Shown here piece by piece: positions 1-11,700 of a DNA stretch of 26,954 nucleotides (the first letter of the stretch is position 1; each line of letters starts with the position of its first letter). The notes beneath the pieces were generated by a model, which was given only the letters and a program-made list of their open reading frames with translations, did not search any database and was not told where the DNA came from. Origin of the DNA: Stentor coeruleus (taxonomy: Eukaryota > Ciliophora > Heterotrichea > Heterotrichida > Stentoridae); contig MPUH01000987.1 in assembly GCA_001970955.1 (NCBI GenBank), forward strand, positions 1 to 26,954, given 5' to 3'. A program made the translations under genes and the position numbers.

Positions 1-454
1 ATCAATGTCTATAATTTTTCTTATCGCTGGGGCTGTTATGTTTGCAACTATTATACTTTTAAATTGTCGTAATAAAAGCATTTTTAGAGTTATTAAGTCA
101 GTACCAAGTTTTATTTTTATGACTGGAACTTATGTTAATGTGTTTATGATTTATTCAATATGTAATCTTCATGATTGCTCTTGGGGAAATAGGCCTGATA
201 AAATGACTGATGCAGAAAGGAAAATGGCTGATGAGTATAAAAATGAAAGAACTCGTTGGGTTGTAGTTTGGGCAATTTTTAATGGACTTTTTGCTTATCT
301 TTTTAATTATTTGAACGGCAGTGATGCAACTTCTAGTCATATTTATATCAATGTATTAGCGATAATTGCTTTCAGTATTGTTGGGGTGAAATTTATTGGA
401 GGAATTTGCTATCTTATTGGTGAACTTCTAAGTAAATGCCGAAGAAATACATAA
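1..454 (+). CDS. Chitin synthase, C-terminal fragment (5' end outside window)
   Basis: The frame is already open at base 1, so this is the 3' end of a gene starting upstream; the ATG at position 5 is internal. The roughly 150 residues are close in sequence to the C-terminus of the chitin synthase ending at 12406. They hold the last four membrane segments and the cytosolic motif CNLHDCSWGNRPDK, which matches the CNxHDxSWG motif found near the C-terminus of fungal chitin synthases. The catalytic part is not in the window. The enzyme family polymerises UDP-GlcNAc into chitin at the plasma membrane. The first 85 bases are identical to 11953-12037, after which the two copies diverge and differ by one codon in length. 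The stop is TAA. The family call is firm; whether the full gene is intact cannot be seen. Confidence 0.85.
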   Translation, partial: SMSIIFLIAGAVMFATIILLNCRNKSIFRVIKSVPSFIFMTGTYVNVFMIYSICNLHDCSWGNRPDKMTDAERKMADEYKNERTRWVVVWAIFNGLFAYLFNYLNGSDATSSHIYINVLAIIAFSIVGVKFIGGICYLIGELLSKCRRNT

Positions 455-1368
455 ATAAAATAGTAAAGGGATAAAGTTTTAGAGTCTTTCTTTGTATTCT
501 TTTTTATTTCTCAATATTTTTATTATTTAGAACTTTTCTATCAAAAATATGATTGGAATATACAATAAAATTAATATCTAGCACCAATAAATTAGCCTAA
601 TAAATTAATATACTTGATATACAAGTTCAAGAGAATATGCCACTGGAAATAATTTAGCTTTGGTTTACCTAAGTTATATCTTTAAATATATATTTATAAC
701 AAAAAAATAAAAAGATGAACTTTATGATTAAAATATACAAATTCAAAGCATTATAGAATTAAAAATATTTTGAATAAATTTATTTGATCTAATGAATGAG
801 ACAATATTATAATAATATAGGATTATATTTAAATTAAGTATATACTATAATAATAACTATCAAAAGGTTATATTCTCTTGTTTTTTGCGTTTATTATAGT
901 ATAAATGAAAGCCTATTAAGTTAGAAAATATGAAAAGCTATGCTTTAAACCTTTATAATCAAATATGCTTTACCATTTATATGCTTATAATTTTTTTTTT
1001 TGTATTAATAGGGTAAGTATTTTCCTGAGCCAAGGTCAAAGATGCAGTTTTCCTATTAATTAGCCCTTACAAATACACATTTAAGCTATTTCATTGAATT
1101 TCGCTCAATCTCTTCATTTGCAACTTAAATTTTAAAAGTAAAATTTGTTTTGTAGACAATTTTCAAAAATGCTATTCCCAAAACTATACTAACCCCTAAA
1201 CTTAAAAAAAATTATTTCATCTAATCATCCAAAAGCAATTTCAAAAACCAAAATTCCAATTCAAAACTAACTCTAAATTTTTTCCTTAGTATTTAGTCTA
1301 TAAAATTAAATAAAAGTATGAATAAACAAAAATCAAATTGATTATCCTATAAATCTAACCCATTTATA
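455..1368. other. Intergenic spacer, no gene seen
   Basis: This is AT-rich sequence with homopolymer runs, for example a T run near 989-1000. No frame has protein-like composition and no RNA gene was recognised. It separates the chitin synthase fragment from the REJ-like gene. It shows no clear similarity to the sequence after the paralogous chitin synthase at 12407, so the duplication appears limited to coding sequence. The last part, about 1190-1360, becomes C-rich on the plus strand and runs into the C-rich start of the next gene. Confidence 0.6.
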
Positions 1369-4300
1369 ATGATAATTTCTATCCTAAGCATTTTATCCTC
1401 AATATCATTTCCCTTTGCCACTACTGCCACATGTTCTATATCAAACTCAGCATTATCATACTCTGCATACTTCACAATAACATCATCAGTATCTATAACA
1501 TCCTCATTAGCAAGTAATTATCTTTACTATTACGACACCTGCGATAAGGGTTCTATTCTCGCAACATCAGACTCAAGTCTTTATCAAATTGTTTCAACCA
1601 GTGCTACAACTAAATTTTACTTTAATTCATTAGGATCTAAACCAATTGCCATTATGTGTATGGATCAAATCACTGAATTTTCATTCACTATCCTTAGCCT
1701 TAAACTCCTTTCTTCTTTTGATTCACAAGTATTTACTATATAGCCTATTGATACAAATGATATTTTTTCTATTACAGTTGGAGTTTATGATAATTCTGGA
1801 ACTTATATAGAATCATCAAATGGACAATATAGTATTTCCTTACAATTTCTTGATCAAAATTCATTAGATGTTACAGCGACAGTTTTAGAAGGAAATGTTG
1901 CAGAAAAACAATGTACTAATGGAGTTTGTATATTTTCTTCACTTAGAATAAAAAGCTCAGGACAATATAAGATTAAAGCTGTAGCTTCGGATTCAGACAT
2001 AACAGTTTATGAAACAAGTTTTTTTAGTATAAATTATGGGATTCAAAGCATTGAATTACTTGTTGATACAATAAATACTCCTTGTTTTCATACATTTATT
2101 GCTACAGTGAATTTATATAATACAAATGGGGATTTGTATGAACAAGCTTGTGATGTAATTTTAGTTGAGCAAGGTGGAGCTATAATTTATGGTGATTATG
2201 TAGATGTTTCAGTTACTAAGACTAAAAATTATAGTATCTATTTTGCAAATAGTGGAACTTTAACTATTAAAGCTACTTATGGAACTTTTTCTGATACGAA
2301 AATAATAACAATAAGGGCTCAAGAGTTTAATGCTGTTATTAATACAATTGTATTTTATATTTAGCCAACTTCAACAAGAGATATTTTTTCTGTAGAAGTT
2401 ACTATGTGTAGTTTATCAAATAGTTTTTTGCTAAAAGAACCTTACTTTGCAAATCCTATAGACTTTACTTTAGTATGCAATAATCATAATGAGCAATGTA
2501 CTATTTATGATCAAGATAACGATATTGTTTATGATACTGGGGTTATTAACGTACAAACCATTGCTGGAACTTGCACTTTTACTTCTGGATCTCTTATTAT
2601 ATACACTCCTGGACTTACTGATATTAAAATAATAGATCCTTATCAAATAATAACAACTTTTACTACAGAATCATTTACACCTATAGACCATGTTAAAACT
2701 ATTGTATTAAGTTCAGATACCATGACTCCTTCAATATACTTTAATTTTATAATAACAATAGAACTTATAAGATATGATAATAAACCTTATCTATCATCAA
2801 GCATAATAGATTTAATCGATAATCATAATATAAATCATGCATCTGAAACAATAACTGGAGGTTCTGGAGATATAACTTTATTTATAACAACAACAGGAAG
2901 TTTAACTCTAAATGTATTATATGATACAAAAACAGCATCAATTATCCTAACATTTCAAACTTTGAAATTAAAATATTCAGATATTTCATATGTAATATTT
3001 ATTTAGCCTTCTGATAGCAAAACTCCTTTAGTATTTACAGTTGGGATTTACAATTTCGAAGGCGATTTACTAGAAAATTCATCAAATAACCCTAATGGCT
3101 ATAATGTTTTAATAGAATTATTTGAAGATGGAGAATGTTCTGGTCATGTTAAATCAGACTCTATAGACCAATTTCTTATAAATGCAGAGCTTATTATAAA
3201 CAATCTTTATGTATATTCTTCTGGTAGTTTTATACTTACTGCATCTATTACTAATATTCTAGGAATCTTAGAAGCAAACTCAGATCAATTTACAATAATA
3301 AACTATGTTAAAACAATTACCGCAATTATAGATACAACCAATCCATCAATTAATTTTGATGTTTTAATAGAAGCTTACTTTATAGGAGATGATGATCTTG
3401 ACTTTATTCTACCCTTAACTGTTACTTTAGAAGAAACAACAAGTCAAATTTTTGACGGGAATAAAGTTTCTGAATTAGAAACAGGATTTCAATGCGCTAT
3501 TGTTATTTGGTTCCCTTTATTTGGATTATATAATCTTAGAATAACAACAAGTTCTTCAAGTGAATTTTATGATCTTCCAAGTATAAACGTTCAAAAAAAT
3601 GTTTTGAAAATGATCGAGCCTAATCCTATGCCAGTATATAATATTGATATATTTTCAATTTTATTTGAAGTTTATGATGCATCAGAGAATATTATAGAAA
3701 GTGAAAGAGGAAGTTATGAAATAAATGTTTTCTTTGAAAGTAGTATAAATACTTTTAATGATTTTATTACAACATCAAATGGGAAATTTACGCTTACAAA
3801 AGTTCTTGATAATGGAAATTATACCGTGAGTGCAAGTTGTTTATTAACAGAAAATCCTGATTCTTTTTATATAAATATCAATGAGGGCCTTATGACGCTT
3901 GATATATCATCAAATAACTTTACTCAATTAAAAAATTATATATTCAATTTTGAAGTCATTTTACAAAACAAAGCCTTTGAGTTATTTTTAATTGATACTA
4001 ATATATTATTATCATGTGAAGATGAAGATTTCGAAGCACAGAATAAAATATCTCATAATGGTATTGCATTATTTGATTTATATTTTACAAATATAGGAAA
4101 TATTTCATGTATTTTAACAACTAATTCTGATAAAATTTACAAAAATTTTGTATTTGAAATTGTGAATTCTACAATGCCGAATTTGGAATGTGAAATAGCT
4201 CTTGATTCTGAAGAATGTTTTAGATGTGTTAAGAATTCTACAATGGATGAAAAAAAGCAATGTAGTTGTATAAATTTAAGTAGTTATTCTCCTCAAGAAG

Positions 4301-7300
4301 GTATGTGCGTTTGTGATCCAGATAAACTTTTTGGTATGGGGATTTGCTACAATTATGGAAACTATTTCGCACTTGATGAAATCAAAGCTTATTTTTCTCA
4401 AGACTTTACTCAAATCATAGTCTCATTCGCAAGACAAGTAAACCAAACAAACATCGACTGTATGAAAATCTATAATTTCAACATAAAAACCATAAAAAAC
4501 TCCTGCTACTGGAGTAGTGATACAACTCTAACAATACAATTTATTGAAAAAATTTATTCTAAAGACTTAAATATAACATTTGATCCAACTCAAGTTCAAG
4601 CAATAGGATTTTATAATCTTCAAGAATTATCCCCATTAGAAATTGTTATTGAAACCAGATTTCCTCTTCCAATCCCTGAAGCAAGTCTTATAGCACCTGA
4701 AATTATATCAATTTCCTGCTTAAAAAAAGATGTTATAATCTTTACAAGAACTACAAATGATGATTATTTATATTTTTGGAATGCAACTTTTGATTCAAAT
4801 GATAATGTGGATATAACAAATCTTAATAATTATATGAAAGACTCAATAAAATATTATATTGTTTTTACTAAAGATTTTTTTACAAAAAACAAATATATTA
4901 ATGGGAATCTTACTATAAATCTTGAAGTTAAAAGTAAACTTTTTGAAACAAGGGCAATATCATCAATAGTTTCTCAAGTTATAAATAAAGAAATTGTGAT
5001 GATTGGATTTACAGCTGGAAACTCAATAAATATTACATCTAATAGAGAATTAAATCTTAAAATTCAAGTTTTTGAAAATTGTGATCTTAATGATAATGAT
5101 GAAAATATTACTAAACCATTGAGTTTTAATATAACTAGTCTTGATGATGAAATGATTATTGATAAAGCATCAATAAAAAGAGATGATTATATTCAATTAC
5201 CACCTTATTCTTTAAAACCTAATAAAATTTATAGGTTTTTAGCTAAAGCTATAGGGGGAAATAAATCTGGAAGCTCGAGTATAATTGTAAAAGTTAACCC
5301 AAGTGAAATTGAAATAAGCATTTCACGGTCTAGTGGAAATATAAACAAACGAAAGAATTTAGAAATAATTGCATATGCAAAAGATCCAGATAAACCAAAT
5401 GCAGATCTTTATTACTATTGGAATTGTACAGAAGGTATATTACCTTGTAATGATTCTAATAATAAGATTTTGTCTTTTAATGCAAATTCACCTCATCTTA
5501 TTGTAGATAAAAATGATCTTAGAGATACAGCTATTTATTCATTTCATATTAATGTTATTGGTATAGATAAATCAAGAAATTTCACTATTGAAATTACTAT
5601 TGACAATCAATCAAATGGAGAAATTGTAATGAATCCATTAACATCTTCAGTAAATAACGATCAAGCTATATTAATTACTCCAGAAATCATACAAGAAATA
5701 GAAGATGCTAATTATCTATGGACTTTTTCACCATCTCTAACTGATAAAAATAATTATACTGATAATGAATCTTATATTTATATACCAAGTAATACTTTAG
5801 ACCCTGGATATACTTATAAATTAGAACTTTGTATGAGTAAACCAAATATAAAAGGAGTTTGTGTTTTTACTTTTATAACAAGAAATCCAGGGGCAATATG
5901 TAAGAATTTTACTGCTAATTTTTGGGAAAATGATATTTGGATACTTTTTGGAGAACAATGCATGAATCCAGAAAAGGAAGATATAGTAAATTATCAATAT
6001 GGAGTTAGAAATAATATGGATTATATTACTTGGATTACCCCAAAAGTACTTATTAATCCTATTTACTTAAAAGCTCATATTCCTTATATGTTTGTTGTAA
6101 AAGTATGTGATGAAGAAGATAATTGTAATATGTATGAAACTTTTCCAATAAATTCAACTTCAAGAAAGTTACAAGATGATATTGAATTAGAGTTTTATAA
6201 AAAATTAATAGAAGATCCGGATAAGATACCTGAAATAGTTGATTATTATTCTTTAAATACAGATGATTCAGATATTTTACTTATGCTTTATAATGAGACA
6301 ATAAAATATTTTGAATACTTACCTATTGATTCTGCAGCTCTTTACAGTGCATTAGAATGTTTTAAAATTTTACTCTCAAACAAAAATCTTATTCTTGAAA
6401 ACTACAATCAAGAACCTTTAGACTTTATCAATTACCTTTTATATAAATACAATTTCATATTAGACGAAAATCAAACAGCTCTTGCCCTTGATAATTTTCA
6501 ATCAATTATTCTTTATAATCCATTAGAAACCCAAATAAATTCTTTTTTCTCTATTCTAACTCGCTTAACACTATCAAATCATATCATAGGCTATGATTAT
6601 CAATATTTAAACGATATGACATATTATGTTAATCGAATGTACTCAATATATTTATCTGGAGGAGAATTCGATATAGACAGCAATAATTTAAACTTCCCTT
6701 TCTATCGTATAAATAATCAATATGATATCTATGATTTAGTTTACTACAGATACGAATTGAATAAACAAATTTTTTCTAAACTATTAGTCTACTACTCAGG
6801 AACACATAATTTAAGTGCAACATTTATCCTTTTTGAACAGCCTTTGAATATAAATTTAGAACTTATTGAACCGATAATAATAACAATTTATGGAAACTTT
6901 AATGTTAATGATAATGAATACGATTGTTATCAGAAAGTTGAGAATAAAACTATTAAATGTGAAGCAAAAGTAAAGAATTATGGGTCAATAGAAATTAAGT
7001 CAAATTATTTAGGGAGTTATGAGCCTGTATTAATAGAATATACATGTGTTATAAGTTATATTCCTATTTGTATACTTGCTATAATATATTTATTATTCTC
7101 TGCATATTTAGTTTTTATATGCACTAGGGAAAAAAATTCAAATAATCCTAACCCAAATAATCCAGACCTAAATAATCCTGACCTAAATAATCCTGACCCA
7201 AATAATCCACACCCAGATAACGTCAATCAATTTTTCAAGTTATGCCCTTTGGTTATAATAATCAGATCGCCAAATTTATCTTTAAAAGTTGAAAGTGCAC

Positions 7301-7992
7301 TGCGCATTTTATCATGTGAAACTTTGCTTTTTGCATTAATTCCATTTTTCATGAAATTATTTGAAAATCCACTAAACCCAAAACATTTACCCATATGGGA
7401 ATTTTCAATTGATCACTTTATTATAGCTATGGGTGCTTTATCATTATCTACCTTATTAAAAGGTTTCCTATATATCATTTCCATAAATCAAATCGAAAAT
7501 GCATCTCCAAAAATATCAGTTTTTATTATAATTTCCTGCGCTTTTATTTTTATTCTATCAAGCATAGAAGCTCTAATTGAATCTTCGCAGTTTTGTGAAT
7601 CTTATGTTTATATATGGTTAGAATATTATATAATATTTTTAGTTATAGATATTACAATTTCAGAAATGCTTAATATTTGCATTATCCCTAAAAAACATAT
7701 AAGAGTTAGACCAATAAATAATCAACAAGAAATAAATCATGAAGATACTAGAGCTCAGGCTCCAAATAGTAGTCGTAGATTTATAGGATTAAATACAGAG
7801 GGAACAGAACCTGAAAATCAAAGATCAAATTGTCAATATAATATTCCAAATAACAATAATTTAGAACCCCCACATTTTCATATGAATTTACTTCCAAATC
7901 TTGCAAATAATTCAAGAAATACTTTGCCTATGGATAACTTTGATGAAATAGCTGATAAGATAAATGAAGAAAATAAAGATATGGATAATTAA
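1369..7992 (+). CDS. REJ/polycystin-1-like multidomain membrane protein with three 15-nt introns
   Basis: One frame runs from the ATG at 1369 to the TAA ending at 7992, broken only by TAG codons that each close a 15-nt intron. Spliced length is 2192 residues. Seen in order: a hydrophobic N-terminus that looks like a signal peptide; tandem Ig-like modules with a recurring DIFSxxVxVYD start (about 120-900); a Cys-rich EGF-like patch (about 925-980); beta-rich sequence with a REJ-like segment around 1300-1345 containing DPDKPNADLYYYWNC; a possible degenerate GPS site near 1848 lacking a clear HL/T cleavage pair; then a membrane segment near 1875, five NNPxx repeats, four more membrane segments to about 2090, and a hydrophilic Asn-rich tail. 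REJ/polycystin-1 relatives act at the cell surface in adhesion or signalling. No polycystin channel pore is evident. The superfamily call is moderate; the exact role is unknown. Confidence 0.7.
1729..1743 (+). other. 15-nt intron 1 of the REJ-like gene
   Basis: The sequence is GTATTTACTATATAG. It starts GTA, ends TAG, has A at position 10 and lies in phase 0, so its last codon appears as an in-frame stop. Removing it joins Ser-Gln to Pro and keeps the frame. The size and ends match the tiny introns described for Stentor. The alternative, TAG read as Gln, is unlikely because TAG ends four other genes in this window. Confidence 0.85.
2350..2364 (+). other. 15-nt intron 2 of the REJ-like gene
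   Basis: The sequence is GTATTTTATATTTAG, with the same GTA start, A at position 10, TAG end and phase 0 as intron 1. Removing it joins Asn-Thr-Ile to Pro. It sits at the equivalent boundary of the next repeated Ig-like module. Confidence 0.85.
2992..3006 (+). other. 15-nt intron 3 of the REJ-like gene
   Basis: The sequence is GTAATATTTATTTAG, with GTA start, A at position 10, TAG end and phase 0. Removing it joins Ile-Ser-Tyr to Pro. It is the third intron at the same module boundary. The corresponding boundary of the fourth module, near 3601-3621, is read through with no intron. Confidence 0.85.
7141..7215 (+). repeat. Five 15-bp tandem repeats encoding NNPxx
   Basis: There are five in-frame units: NNPNP, NNPDL, NNPDL, NNPDP and NNPHP. 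A partial unit follows. They lie just after the first membrane segment of the REJ-like protein and form a hydrophilic loop. The units differ by a few bases, so copy number probably varies among strains. Confidence 0.9.
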
Positions 7993-8795
7993 GAAATTAT
8001 TAAATTATTCATAGATAATATTTGATGTAAAGAAAAATAGTTTAATTAGTATTATTTAATAAGTTATAATTTTTGTTATGTTGTAATTTGTGAATGATAT
8101 ATAAGAGCTTATAAAATATAAATTGCTTTTGTTATAGATATTTGTGAGTTATGATTTTAGAGAAGGAGTTTTTTGTTGCCAAAAATTTTAGTATATTTTT
8201 ATGATCTAATTTTATACTATCAAAATCAAAACTAAAAATTTTGTCACCATAATTAACATAATAAATCTTCCTCTTAAAGTATATAGGTCTTCAAGTTGTT
8301 TTCATAAAAATTTAATTGTTTCTTACATTTTCCAATCATCTAATCCTACTTCTTTGTAATAATAAATTCTCTTACTCAAAATGAAAATCACTTTCTTATC
8401 TTTATCATAAGAAATGATATAAATATTACATTATTTGAATCTGAAATGGACCCGATAGATTTTGTAGTGATGCTAAGACAAGTTCTGGTATAGGAGAATG
8501 AGTGGGTGTCACAGAATAAAATTGACGAGAAAAACAGGAAGTCAGATAAGCTTTAAAAGGTAATTAATTTAGGTATTGATAGATTATATTCATTATCAGA
8601 AAGGTATAATCTTGAAAAACAAACAGTTTAGCCAAAATTGAATAAAAGCCAAAATAATTACTTAAATTCTAATCAAAAAATAGAATTTTATAGAATAAAT
8701 GCTATCTGATATAAAGATAATCAAATCATCATATATTTCCTTAAATAAATAAAGATAATCAAATCATCATACATTAAACTCTTTTATGCATATAA
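7993..8795. other. Intergenic spacer with a direct repeat and a stop-broken frame
   Basis: No intact gene is present. Around 8430-8712 one plus-strand frame has protein-like composition (includes WVSQNKIDEKNRKSDK) but is broken by TAG, TAA and TAG. None of these stops ends a 15- or 16-nt GTA...TAG segment. This may be a decayed gene remnant or chance. A 23-bp direct repeat lies just upstream of the next start codon. Confidence 0.4.
8711..8771. repeat. 23-bp direct repeat upstream of chitin synthase
   Basis: Positions 8711-8733 and 8749-8771 are identical over 23 bases, spaced 38 apart, and centred on AAGATAATCAAATCATC. The second copy ends 24 bases before the ATG at 8796. It could be a regulatory site or a recent local duplication. 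Confidence 0.8.
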
Positions 8796-11700
8796 ATGGC
8801 ACAAGCACAAAAACAAAATACAAGAAGAAAGAGTTTTTACAAAAAATCAATTATGAGTAGCATCATAGGTACTCCTATGCTAAATAGAGCGGTATCTGGA
8901 TCAGATGAAGCTTTCATTAATATCCAAAGTAATTATGAATATCCCCAACAATTTGCAAGTCAAATTGAAAGTCCTAATAACCTTGAATCTCAAATAAACT
9001 CACATGAAATAGTTGTGAATATCGAAAGAGAAAATAATCAGAGCGAAGAGCATAAAAACTCTGAAGAACTAATCTATAAAGCATTTGTTATAGAAAGCAA
9101 TTCTGAAATTAATAAGAGCGAAGAGCATAAAAACTCTGAAGAACTAATCTATAAAACATTTGTTATGGAAAGAAATCCTGAAAATAATCAGAGCGAAGAG
9201 TATAAAAACTCTGAAGAATTAATCTATGAAACATTTGTTCTGAAAAGCAATCCTGAAAATAATTTAAAATCTTTAGAATCTTTAGGTTTCTTAGTTAACA
9301 CTGAAACTACAATAAAAAGCAGATTTATTAGAGAATGGGCTGATGCTTTACAAGCTGAGAATAATAGTACTGGTCTTATTGAAGATGGAATTGCGTCCTG
9401 CAATGCTATTATGAAATGCAAATTTCTAATTGTAGTTGCTATGTACAATGAAAATGATGATGAATTAAAAAAAACACTTGATGGGATTATTGGAGAATTG
9501 AAAATATTTAATAATCATCAAATAAAATCTGAAGAAATTGGATGTATTATTATTGTTGATGGTGTCGAACCTTTTTATAAAACATTTAGAAGGATAAAAC
9601 AAGATGATACTCCAAGTAAAAATAGTTTTTGTCAAGCTTTATTCAGAAAATGTGGACTCTGTTTAACTAATGAAGCTAAAAAACCAAGTTCATGCAGTGA
9701 GGAATACTTTTCGAATTTTTTTGATGAGTGGAAGATAATTGAGTGGTTTGCATACCATAAAATTATCAACAACTATACAAAATATTTTGAAGATTTAATT
9801 AGTATTTTTAAGGATTTCGAGGGAAACAAGATTTTAGTATACGACAACTTAAATCATAATAAAGAGATGAGGAAAATTATTAAGTTGCTTTTAATACACA
9901 TTGAACATCATGAAAAATTGAAATTCTATGCTTCTGATAAAAACCATGAAAATATTGAAAAAAGAAATGTAATACTAAATCAAATTCTTTCTCCAAGTCA
10001 AATGACTGAACTGGATGGTGTGGTCTTTGAATTATTGTTTATGAGATTGTGTGATCATGATAAAAAAATCTCAGATGCTATGATTAATATTTTAAATCTA
10101 CCAAAGATTTTACAAGATTATGTGAAGAAGAGTTTTGAGAGTAGTGATGAGTTCATAATAAACTCTGGAAATCTTCAAGAAAATATCAAACATTTTAATA
10201 ACTTAATAGAATGCTTGATTGAAATAGACTCAAATGATAATATTAAAAATGCGATTGCAAATCTATCTGATATAAAGTNAATTATGTGAAGAAGAGTTTT
10301 GAGAATAGTGATGAGTTCATAATAAACTCTGGAAATCTTCAAGAAAATATCAAACATTTTAATAACTTAATAGAATGTTTGATTGAAATAGACTCAAATG
10401 ATAATATTAAAAATGCGATTGCAAATCTATCTGATATAAAGTTCGATCAAAGGAAAAAAAATGAACTGATAGAAGAATATAAAAGTTTAGATGATGTTTG
10501 GAGAGAAGTTGTCCTTAGTTTTACAAATAAAATATTTAAAGCTAAAAAAGATATTCAGTTTCTTAAAGCTAAATGCAAAAATGCAAATGTCAGGAATATA
10601 TTAGATAAGACCATAAAACTCCCAGGAAATAAAATAAAATATATAAAACAACTTGAAAGTCAAAATGAACCATCAGCAAATAGAACAGAAAATTCTCCAA
10701 TTTTAGAAATAAAAACTGAACTTATAAATGCTAATGAAGACCTCAAAGTATTGACAAAATTCTTAAAATTCATATCTAATTTCCCTCATTTCCAAGAGCC
10801 TTTTTTCTCAAGCAAAGAAGAAGAAAAAGAAAAATTCCATTTTACACTAATGAAATATCTTAACGATAGAAAATTAATATCAGATAACGATGAAATAGCT
10901 CATTGTTTCTCAACAAAAATTAAAACTGAAGAACCAAATCTTTATTTAAAAACTATATTTTGTGTTAAACAAATGAATAAAAGAAAACTAAATACACATA
11001 GTTGGTTTTTAGAAGGATTTTGTCAGATTATAAAGCCTAAATATGTTATGATGCTTGATGTTGGGACTAAACCATTAGAAAATGGGCTTTATAGTTTATG
11101 CAGACGTATGGAACTTGATCCTAATGTTGCTGGATGTTGTGGGGAAATTATTCCTGAACAAAATGCAGGAATTTTTGATTCTGTTATAGGAGCACAGATT
11201 GTAGAATATAAATTTTCACATATTATGGATAAAGCTTTAGAAAGTGCAACAGGGTATGTATCTGTATTGCCAGGAGCATTTAGTGCATACAGAATGGATT
11301 GTCTGACTTCAGAAGTTTTTGAAAGTTACTTCTATTCTCAAAGAAACCTTAAGATGGATCTTTTTTATGCAAACATGTATCTTGCTGAAGATCGTATTTT
11401 ATGCTTAGAACTTGTTTGTCAAAAGGGAAAAAAAAATATCCTTAAATATGTTCATGAATCTGTAGCTACTACTGATGTCCCATCAACTCTTGATCAGTTA
11501 ATAGCCCAACGCAGAAGATGGATAAATGGTTCATGGTTTTCTATGATTTACACAATAAGAAAATGGACAAAAATACGCAAATCAAATCATAGCTATTGTT
11601 TTAAAATCGGATTTTGTTTACTTATTCTCTATTATTCTGTTATAGCAATATTCAATTGGTTTTTAGTTGGAGCTTTTTATTTAGCTTTTGCTATCTCACT

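Noticed and set aside
2408..2423. A 16-nt GTA...TAG segment resembling an intron.
   Set aside because: Removing it would shift the frame, and the frame continues unbroken on both sides.
1369..3006. In-frame TAG codons read as glutamine (reassigned code).
   Set aside because: TAG ends the kinase, FHA, DHHC and CFAP20 genes, no other long frame contains an internal TAG, and all three TAGs close 15-nt GTA segments with A at position 10.
4268..4283. A 16-nt GTA...TAG segment resembling an intron.
   Set aside because: It lies in a coherent Cys-rich coding stretch, and removal would shift the frame.
10117..10442. Two separate overlapping chitin synthase genes.
   Set aside because: The overlap is a 162-bp duplication around a single N; collapsing it gives one frame with motifs in the usual order.
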